Part shown: positions 7,270 to 11,963 of the stretch, piece by piece | Numbering within the stretch: position 1 is the first letter of the stretch | Layout of the letters: the number at the start of each line of letters is the position of its first letter | Assembly (NCBI GenBank): GCA_046297395.1 | Contig: JBKCNM010000048.1 | Coordinates: forward strand, 1-11,963 | Direction of reading: 5' to 3' | DNA from: JBEICQ01 sp046297395 | GTDB lineage: Bacteria; Bacteroidota; Bacteroidia; UBA4408 | DNA length: 11,963 nt | Notes under the pieces: model-generated | The model's database searches: none | Seen by the model: only the letters and a program-made list of their open reading frames with translations | Told to the model about the DNA's origin: nothing | Position numbers and translations under genes: made by a program

Positions 7270-7974
7270 TCAAAAACCGATTTTATAGACTTTGGGTTTA
7301 ATAACAAAAAGTCTGAAAATAGGATCTATTCTTTCTTTCCCATCAGGCATGAGGTACTTGATGTTGCGCAGGGTAAAAATACTGCCCTCATTCAACTTTT
7401 TCACATAATTCTTCATTGGAAGTGTGAGTCTGTCAGACTTAGATTCTTCCACCTTGAAGGTATCATTTTCAAAAATATCCATCTGAAAACCAATCACCGG
7501 AAACACCATATCTACTTCATCCAATGTGGCGGTTAACTTTCCCATCATGAGCATCAAAGCCGCGGCGGCAGAATCGCAGGCCATACCGGAAAGTTTTGTC
7601 TTGGGAAAATCAACCACTTGATATTTCTTGTTCTTAACAGCTATTTTTTTTCCTTTTGGACCTTTCTCATAAATAGACAAAAGCGTGCCCGTACCCGTAA
7701 CAAGATCTGTGATTTCATACATACACCTGCCTCCGATTTTCTTTATTTTTCCGTTACTCAGAGAGATATCTGCTATGCGGCTTGTATCCTTTGCCTGAAT
7801 CTTGATTCGGTTGGCACACCCGCCGAAAAAATAATTATCACCCGGCGTGATTACATAGGCATTGTCTGTTGCTCCCGTGACCTTAAACACAGGAGTACCA
7901 TCCTTGTCTGAATTTTTTTGTGCGAAAGCATAGGAGGACACCAACAGAAAAAAAACCAAAACTTGTTTCATCAT
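7270..7974 (-). CDS. Secreted GldM C-terminal-like protein
   Basis: 234 residues. Signal peptide MMKQVLVFFLLVSSYAFAQ, predicted cleavage near residue 18-19, with no lipobox Cys. The mature part resembles the last two periplasmic domains of the gliding/type IX secretion protein GldM. An immunoglobulin-like part (about 45-125; 'SLSNGKIKKIGGRCMYEI', 'KKYQVVDFPKTKLSGM') is followed by one of the shape 'GKLTATLDEVDMVFPVIGFQ ... VKKLNEGSIFTLRNIKYLMPDG' (about 145-225). GldM's N-terminal membrane helix and first domains are missing, so it is not GldM itself. Cys53, Cys84 and Cys133 could allow a disulfide. Its ATG overlaps the stop of the upstream gene by 4 nt (ATGA), so it is probably translationally coupled and co-expressed with the sigma factor and membrane protein. 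Likely periplasmic or surface-exposed; its role is inferred only from this context. The resemblance is judged by eye. Confidence 0.7.
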   Translation of the reverse strand: MMKQVLVFFLLVSSYAFAQKNSDKDGTPVFKVTGATDNAYVITPGDNYFFGGCANRIKIQAKDTSRIADISLSNGKIKKIGGRCMYEITDLVTGTGTLLSIYEKGPKGKKIAVKNKKYQVVDFPKTKLSGMACDSAAAALMLMMGKLTATLDEVDMVFPVIGFQMDIFENDTFKVEESKSDRLTLPMKNYVKKLNEGSIFTLRNIKYLMPDGKERIDPIFRLFVIKPKVYKIGF

Positions 7975-9494
7975 AAGGCAGGAATTAATTCATTAACCAT
8001 GTCCTCTTTATTTGGATATATCTCCGGCTGAAAAACAAATTTCTTCACTGACTTATCCAATTTGGCAAATTCCTCTTTGCTGAACAATCCCACTTCATTT
8101 TTATCGGTAATGACCACCAGTGAATTTGCTGCTTTCGGATTAAAGAAAACCATCTTAGTATCGTATAATGCAAAAGCCGCGTTTCTGTTATGCTCCACCA
8201 AAAACAGTTTTTTCACCTTCATGGCGTTGCCATCTTTATAGGCAAAACCGGCAGCAATCAGGCCAGGCGTAGGCAGATTATTCGGACAATCAGAGTTATA
8301 AAAGCCAAAGCGATTCACCTGAAAGGTACGGTAAACATAGTCTTGGGTGATACTTACCTGATTCATTAAATAGTCGGCATATGCTTTGCTTTTTTGAAAT
8401 TTATCAAACATTTTGTCAGCAATTTCTCGTTCCTCAATCAACTTTCTTGATAAATCATTTTGCATGCCTGCACCGTAAAAGTAGGTGTCGTCAGCCTGCT
8501 TCTTTTTGTTGTAATCCTCCAGAATCTTAGATAAATCCTTTGCCACAGGCTTAGCCAGCATCTGAATGGTTTCATCCCCCTTGTGTAAACTTATCAGGTA
8601 TTCACCAAAAACTTTTGTTCGTTCAATTTCTATCTGTTCCCATTCTTTATCTGCATTGCGAGCATCATAATTTTTTTCCTTGTCGGAAACTTCAAACAAT
8701 ACCTCGCGGAAAAGTGCCAGCTCCGGAAAAGCCTCCAAATCAGTTTCCACTCTGAACTGTTTTTTATTTTTATCCATGAGTACCGGCTTCACTAATTTTT
8801 CTTCTTTCGCAGGAACCCTTTTTTCTGCACTCAGGCTTTCTTTTGTAAGTGAACTCACAGCATCTCTTCCGGTATATTGCCATGGGCTGTTTTTGTCGGA
8901 CATGTAATACTGATTGAACTTTGTTTTGTTGGTGTCTAAGGTTACCAGTCGCACCTGCAGCTGCTTGCCTTCCGCAATGTTTACCGGCCGGCTGTTTAGG
9001 TCTGCCTGTATCTCAAACATCCCGGCAGATTCGAAATGATATTGGGTATCGGCAGAATCATATACCATGGGAACATCAGAGAGGATGATTTCCGCAGGAT
9101 GATGAAACTCCCTGAAATGTAGATTGACCATTCCGCTCACAGGATTTCCCTTTTCATCAGTAAAAGCGCCGGCAGGAATTTCAATCAATGATCCTGTTGA
9201 AGTTACCAAAAGTGTATCCTTGGCAGGATTTATTTGGTACTTCGAAAAAGGCACTCCGGAATACGCAGATGCATTGTTTTCGGTGGAACCATTTTTCTTT
9301 TTACTAAAAAAATAGATAGCCCCAAGAATAGCCATAGAGACTGCGGCGAGACCAATGCCGGTTTTTAATAATTGATTGCTTTTCATATGCTTTGATTTTG
9401 ATGTGATATGTGCAAAGTTTTTGTGGGCAAGTATCTCCTGCTCGGAGAGTTCTTCCCTGTTTTCGGTAATCTTATATTTTTCCATTTTCTTCAT
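7971..9494 (-). CDS. Single-pass membrane protein with ZU5-like outer domain, candidate anti-sigma factor/sensor
   Basis: 507 residues. A short N-terminal tail (1-42; charged, with ELSEQEILAHKNF, predicted helical) precedes one hydrophobic helix (about 43-63) flanked by Lys on both sides, so orientation is not settled by charge. The remainder (about 70-507) would lie outside the inner membrane if the tail is inside. Residues 90-185 form a ZU5-like unit known from many Bacteroidota envelope proteins (LIEIPAGAFTDEKGNPVSG, FREFHHPAEIILSDVPM, FESAGMFEIQA). A Lys/Glu-rich region follows, then a conserved C-terminal part (RFGFYNSDCPNNLPTPG ... NAAFALYDTKMVFFNPKAANSLVVITD). Its ATG overlaps the sigma factor's stop by 4 nt. 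A sigma factor followed by a one-helix membrane protein with a short cytoplasmic tail is the usual sigma/anti-sigma arrangement, but I see no recognisable classical anti-sigma domain (no zinc HxxxCxxC, no FecR-type domain). The anti-sigma role is inferred. Confidence 0.8.
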   Translation of the reverse strand: MKKMEKYKITENREELSEQEILAHKNFAHITSKSKHMKSNQLLKTGIGLAAVSMAILGAIYFFSKKKNGSTENNASAYSGVPFSKYQINPAKDTLLVTSTGSLIEIPAGAFTDEKGNPVSGMVNLHFREFHHPAEIILSDVPMVYDSADTQYHFESAGMFEIQADLNSRPVNIAEGKQLQVRLVTLDTNKTKFNQYYMSDKNSPWQYTGRDAVSSLTKESLSAEKRVPAKEEKLVKPVLMDKNKKQFRVETDLEAFPELALFREVLFEVSDKEKNYDARNADKEWEQIEIERTKVFGEYLISLHKGDETIQMLAKPVAKDLSKILEDYNKKKQADDTYFYGAGMQNDLSRKLIEEREIADKMFDKFQKSKAYADYLMNQVSITQDYVYRTFQVNRFGFYNSDCPNNLPTPGLIAAGFAYKDGNAMKVKKLFLVEHNRNAAFALYDTKMVFFNPKAANSLVVITDKNEVGLFSKEEFAKLDKSVKKFVFQPEIYPNKEDMVNELIPAL

Positions 9495-10030
9495 TGTAAG
9501 ACAGAGAATTTCTGTTTCAGTTTATCAATTGCCCGGTAGGTTTTTACCTTGGCATTGTTTTCAGTAACCTGCAGGATAAAGCCAATTTCTGCAAAAGATT
9601 TGCTTTCAAAATACCGCAGTTCGATGAGTTCTATTTCTTGCGCACTCAGGTAATGAAGGGCTTTGCCAAGCACCTGTTTCAGGTCATTCCATTCCATGTT
9701 CGTTTCCGCGGCCAATGATTTGCATGAGGCATGGTCGATACTTACCAGCCTTATTTTTTTTGAAGCCCGGTAATAGCGATTCACTTCATTGCTTGCTATT
9801 TTATAGAGCCAGCTCGAAAAAGGATGGCCCATAGGCTGGAACTTTTTAATATGAAAAAGGGCTGAAGCAAAAACATCAGACACCAGATCGGCTACATCTT
9901 GTTTGTCCTCAACCCTGCGACCGATAAATTTCCATACCGAAACAAAATACTTGTCATACAAGGCTTCAAAGTGCTTAGGCTCTTGTTGGGCTTGCAGGAT
10001 GCATTCATATTCTTCGATGAGGCTGTTCAT
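9491..10030 (-). CDS. RNA polymerase sigma factor, sigma-70 family, ECF subfamily
   Basis: 179 residues, the usual ECF length. Region 2 spans about residues 20-90: FEALYDKYFVSVWKFIGRRV, then DVADLVSDVFASALFHIKKF (-10 recognition/core binding), then FSSWLYKIASNEVNRYYR. Region 4 spans about 125-175 (LSAQEIELIELRYFESKSFA and the helix-turn-helix ending NNAKVKTYRAIDKLKQKF). Region 3 is absent, as expected for ECF factors. The ATG at 10030 is the first start of the frame and gives a complete N-terminus. It is the first gene of a three-gene operon and overlaps the downstream membrane protein by 4 nt, which suggests stoichiometric production of the two. ECF operons are often self-activated, but I could not identify a convincing promoter in the 416 bp upstream. 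Target genes unknown. Confidence 0.95.
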   Translation of the reverse strand: MNSLIEEYECILQAQQEPKHFEALYDKYFVSVWKFIGRRVEDKQDVADLVSDVFASALFHIKKFQPMGHPFSSWLYKIASNEVNRYYRASKKIRLVSIDHASCKSLAAETNMEWNDLKQVLGKALHYLSAQEIELIELRYFESKSFAEIGFILQVTENNAKVKTYRAIDKLKQKFSVLQ

Positions 10031-10446
10031 GTAAATGGATTGCGTCTGTTATTATCTGTAATCAAAGAAAGAAGAAAAAGATACATCCGGCACAATAAAA
10101 AAATGTGAGTTGTCTGATTTACTGATAATTGCATTTTATATTCCTGCTGCGTTTCCTGAAAAAATTTGACAGAAAACCGCAAGAAGAGGTACTTAAAAAC
10201 GGGAAATTTCTCCCGGCTTTTTTTCGCAGGCAAAAGGCATCACGAGAAGGATGCAAGCATCCCATTCCTGAACTGCAGGAAAGGTGCGGGAGGACACATT
10301 AAAAAGGGATTTGGGGCTTGAGAGAGGAAGTGGCATTTTGCTGCAGAGGTATTGGGACTGCGCAAGGATGGGGCAGATCATTTTCCGCTGCGCGAATTAC
10401 ACCTATCCATTTTTTGCAATTGCCTTTTGAAAGGACACCAAATGGA
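10031..10446. other. 416-bp intergenic region with several small inverted repeats
   Basis: It lies between the stop of the ATPase gene and the start of the sigma factor gene (both - strand). The half next to the sigma gene is AT-rich. The half next to the ATPase (about 10200-10440) is visibly more GC-rich and holds short inverted repeats: a terminator-like hairpin (10200-10215), GGATGC / GCATCC (10249-10262), TTCCTG / CAGGAA (10265-10281) and CCTTT / AAAGG (10423-10434). Short open frames here show no family features and I do not call genes. It may be a non-coding repeat element or the decayed remnant of one. The sigma promoter should be here but was not recognised. Confidence 0.5.
10196..10224. 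terminator. Terminator-like hairpin downstream of the ATPase gene
   Basis: CGGGA (10200-10204) / TCCCG (10211-10215) with a 6-nt loop, A4 before it and GC then T7 after it on the + strand. On the - strand, which the ATPase uses, the hairpin is followed by TTTTT. It can work in either direction. It is about 230 nt past the ATPase stop, which is far, and about 170 nt before the sigma ATG, so it could insulate the operon from upstream read-through. Confidence 0.5.
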
Positions 10447-11616
10447 TTAGTAGTTCATTCCAAAATGCCACAAAGGAATAACATTCCGATAAGCATGCTC
10501 AATGTCATCTTTCACCCAAAATGAACCGGCACCGGTTTCCAATTGTGTATGCTTTTTGTTTTTGCCTCCAATTTCAAATGAATATTTCCCTATGGTAAAA
10601 TCTCCCGTATCAGAGGAGAAAACATCATTTTTACTACGCATCTGATTGTAGAAAAAAGTTTCCCTAAGGTTACCTAAATCAGGTTGATCATCAGCCAGGC
10701 TAAATGCCAAATTGGTATTATCGAGGTACACCTTATCCACTTTTCCCAAACCCCGAATTCCTTTTGTAGCCGATCGCAATTGTCCTATTAGACCAGCCTT
10801 TTCCATGTAGGAAAAATAGTCCTCGAGTGAGTTGCGGCTCACACTCAGTATTTCAGCAATTTTTGAAAAATTTGGCTTAAAGGGTACACTGCCTGCAATG
10901 ATTACAAGCAGCTGCTTTAACTTCCTGCTGGTTCCGGGACTTAGGTTGGCATAGTGAGGAATGTCTGTCTCCAGCATTTGCAAAGTAATTTGTCCCAGCA
11001 GGATGTTGAATTCAGTTTCCATCCCAAAAGGATAGTATCCTCGCTTCAGATAATCGCGGAACAAAGGCAGAGGATGGGCAAGATTTTTTATGCTTACTTC
11101 CCTGTTAAGGATTTGCTTTAAGGAATACACCTCTGCATCTATGCCGTGAAAAAGCTTGAGGTATTCGCGAAACGACAATCCCTGCATGGTATAGATTGGT
11201 GCCCGTCTGCTGAGATCAGAAGAACCTTTTAAAATATCCAAGACCGAGGAACCCGTAAACACGATTTTTAGTTTGGGAAAGGCATCGTAGATGTTCTTTA
11301 CCTGTCGTGCCCAATCGGGATACTTGTGGATTTCATCGATAAATAAATGTTTGCCCGCGTTCTTGTAGAAATCATCGGCCAGATCAAAGAGGGTATTTTC
11401 ACTGAAGTATAAATCATCGGCAGAAGCATACAAGGCAGAATCAGTGTTGAGATTTTCTTTGATGTATTGAAGCAATAGCGTGGTTTTTCCCACGCCCCTT
11501 GGCCCAACAATGCCCAACATGCGGCTGTTCCAGGCAATTTCCGGATATAGGTAGCGCTTAAAATCTGTTTGCGTATGATGCAACAGGGTTTTGAAATTTT
11601 GGTAGAGCGCATTCAC
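10447..11616 (-). CDS. AAA_14/DUF4143-type ATPase (ATP-binding protein)
   Basis: 389 residues from the GTG at 11616. The frame extends eight codons further to a TTG at 11640, but that TTG is part of a perfect TATATTTG promoter element, and 'VNALYQNF' aligns with the usual Met-x-x-LYQxF start of relatives, so I choose the GTG. An out-of-frame ATG overlaps it by two bases. Walker A GPRGVGKTTLL begins at residue 38. Walker B is HLFIDEIHKYP (D94, E95), with sensor-like VFTGSS (119-124) and SRRAPIY, typical of the AAA_14 family. The C-terminal half has a winged-helix-like segment (FSKIAEILSVSRNSLEDYFSYM), then a DUF4143-type region with an FEIGGKNKK end that resembles a PD-(D/E)xK-like fold. Such proteins are abundant, often stand alone, and have no settled function. 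No antitoxin-like or nuclease partner sits beside it. Confidence 0.88.
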   Translation of the reverse strand: MNALYQNFKTLLHHTQTDFKRYLYPEIAWNSRMLGIVGPRGVGKTTLLLQYIKENLNTDSALYASADDLYFSENTLFDLADDFYKNAGKHLFIDEIHKYPDWARQVKNIYDAFPKLKIVFTGSSVLDILKGSSDLSRRAPIYTMQGLSFREYLKLFHGIDAEVYSLKQILNREVSIKNLAHPLPLFRDYLKRGYYPFGMETEFNILLGQITLQMLETDIPHYANLSPGTSRKLKQLLVIIAGSVPFKPNFSKIAEILSVSRNSLEDYFSYMEKAGLIGQLRSATKGIRGLGKVDKVYLDNTNLAFSLADDQPDLGNLRETFFYNQMRSKNDVFSSDTGDFTIGKYSFEIGGKNKKHTQLETGAGSFWVKDDIEHAYRNVIPLWHFGMNY

Positions 11617-11637
11617 GATTGAGACAGATAAGAAGAA

Positions 11638-11645
11638 CAAATATA
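11638..11645 (-). promoter_or_regulatory. TATATTTG: candidate -7 promoter element of the ATPase gene
   Basis: A perfect match to the Bacteroidota -7 consensus TAnnTTTG on the - strand, 21 nt before the GTG start. The start of transcription would fall near 11630, giving a leader of about 15 nt. I see no TTG at the expected 17-23 nt further upstream, so the -33 element is missing or weak. Its position argues against the TTG codon at 11640 as the translation start. Confidence 0.45.
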
Positions 11646-11786
11646 CAAATTTGCACTACCTGTTGAGCACTTTTTTATTTTTTTGCTCATTTTCTTGTGC
11701 AAGATGAATTTAGCCCAATCCTGGTTCTTCAGCAACAAAACCCCAATTGCAATGCCGAGGCATTTGCAGTGCCGCCCGTGATGGAG

Positions 11787-11822
11787 AAAAAAAGGGTCGG
11801 CAGCGCTTTGCGCTGTCGACCC
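11787..11822 (-). terminator. Rho-independent terminator of the secreted-protein gene
   Basis: GGGTCGGCAGCGC / GCGCTGTCGACCC around a TTT loop: a 13-position stem with a single imperfect pair (an A-C mismatch in the - strand RNA, a G-U in the + strand RNA). On the - strand it is followed directly by seven T (A7 at 11787-11793 on +). It begins 5 nt past the stop of the gene entering from the right. A textbook terminator, working on the - strand. Confidence 0.93.
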
Positions 11823-11827
11823 CGAAT

Positions 11828-11963
11828 TCACAAAAAAAGAAGTTGCCCTGATTGAAGCACAATCTTTCTGATGTCAATCGTGTTTCCTTGGGGGTCTATG
11901 ATTCTTACGAAATACAGTCCGTTTCCGCCCCAGTTCATTAAACTAATATAGTCTGACTGCTGT
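11828..11963 (-). CDS. C-terminus of a secreted protein, probably a type IX secretion substrate (5' partial)
   Basis: Only the last 44 codons and the stop (TGA at 11828-11830) are in the window; the gene starts beyond the right edge. The visible peptide has the pattern NWGGNGLYFVRIIDPQGNT followed by IDIRKIVLQ, the usual ending of many Bacteroidota secreted proteins: G-x-GLYFV-x-I-x-D-x-QGN, then a basic beta strand. This fits a C-terminal sorting-type domain recognised by the type IX secretion system. In relatives that I recall, the protein ends at the Gln of KIVLQ. Here a further SGQLLFL follows, which may reflect a lost stop codon (TCA where TGA or TAA would be expected). A strong terminator follows at once. 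Nothing can be said about its main domain. Confidence 0.75.
   Translation of the reverse strand, partial: QQSDYISLMNWGGNGLYFVRIIDPQGNTIDIRKIVLQSGQLLFL

Noticed and set aside
7237..7536. 99-codon + strand open frame
   Set aside because: Mostly antisense to the GldM-like gene, which has a signal peptide and family-like motifs.
10193..10381. 62-codon - strand open frame in the intergenic block
   Set aside because: It overlaps the terminator-like hairpin and inverted repeats and has no signal or domain.
11298..11612. 104-codon - strand open frame starting at an ATG next to the ATPase start
   Set aside because: Out of frame with the Walker A-containing ATPase and made of shadow sequence; not a separate gene.
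10447..11616. The ATPase as part of a defence or toxin-antitoxin island
   Set aside because: AAA_14/DUF4143 proteins are widespread housekeeping-like orphans in Bacteroidota, and no nuclease, antitoxin or other defence gene is next to it.
11613..11831. 72-codon - strand open frame between the ATPase and the right-hand gene
   Set aside because: It contains the strong terminator of the right-hand gene and the ATPase promoter element, so it is not a plausible gene.
1..11963. CRISPR array, tRNA genes, insertion sequences, prophage genes
   Set aside because: Looked for on both strands; no repeat-spacer pattern, cloverleaf, transposase or terminal inverted repeats with target duplications were found.

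Overview
The window looks like a piece of a Bacteroidota chromosome. The sequence is AT-rich. It encodes a sensor with Reg_prop and Y_Y_Y domains, a GldM C-terminal-like secreted protein, a protein tail typical of secreted Bacteroidota proteins, a surface protein with the 'ITYQAVIR' type of N-terminus, and sites resembling the Bacteroidota TAnnTTTG -7 promoter element. I cannot place it below phylum with confidence. There are no tRNA or rRNA genes, CRISPR arrays, transposases or phage genes that I can see.

Left part (1-2845): the 3' end of a NarL/LuxR-type response regulator enters from the left on the + strand. A gene-poor stretch of about 450 bp follows, carrying a perfect 19-bp palindrome. 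Then comes a + strand gene for a large secreted, probably surface-exposed or polymeric protein. It has a signal peptide, a short collagen-like Gly-Pro-X segment, degenerate stalk-like repeats and a conserved C-terminal domain. It converges on the next gene at a strong hairpin that can stop transcription from both sides.

Middle (2845-7269): on the - strand, a 1257-residue one-piece sensor-effector. About 14 Reg_prop blades (two seven-bladed propellers) and a Y_Y_Y domain lie outside the inner membrane. One membrane helix and a coiled coil lead to a cytoplasmic SpoIIE/PP2C-type phosphatase. Its layout is that of a hybrid two-component sensor with the kinase replaced by a phosphatase. Its 650-bp upstream region holds a candidate promoter and three closely packed hairpins in the predicted leader.

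Right part (7270-10030): a tightly coupled three-gene - strand operon, in order of transcription: an ECF sigma factor, a single-pass membrane protein with a ZU5-like outer region and a short cytoplasmic tail (candidate anti-sigma factor/sensor), and a secreted GldM-C-like protein. Both junctions are 4-nt ATGA overlaps. I infer a trans-envelope signalling unit, and this is the most interesting candidate system here.

Right end (10031-11963): a 416-bp intergenic stretch rich in small inverted repeats, an AAA_14/DUF4143-type ATPase on the - strand whose real start is probably an internal GTG, and a textbook terminator closing a - strand gene that enters from the right. That gene encodes the C-terminus of a secreted protein, probably a type IX secretion substrate.
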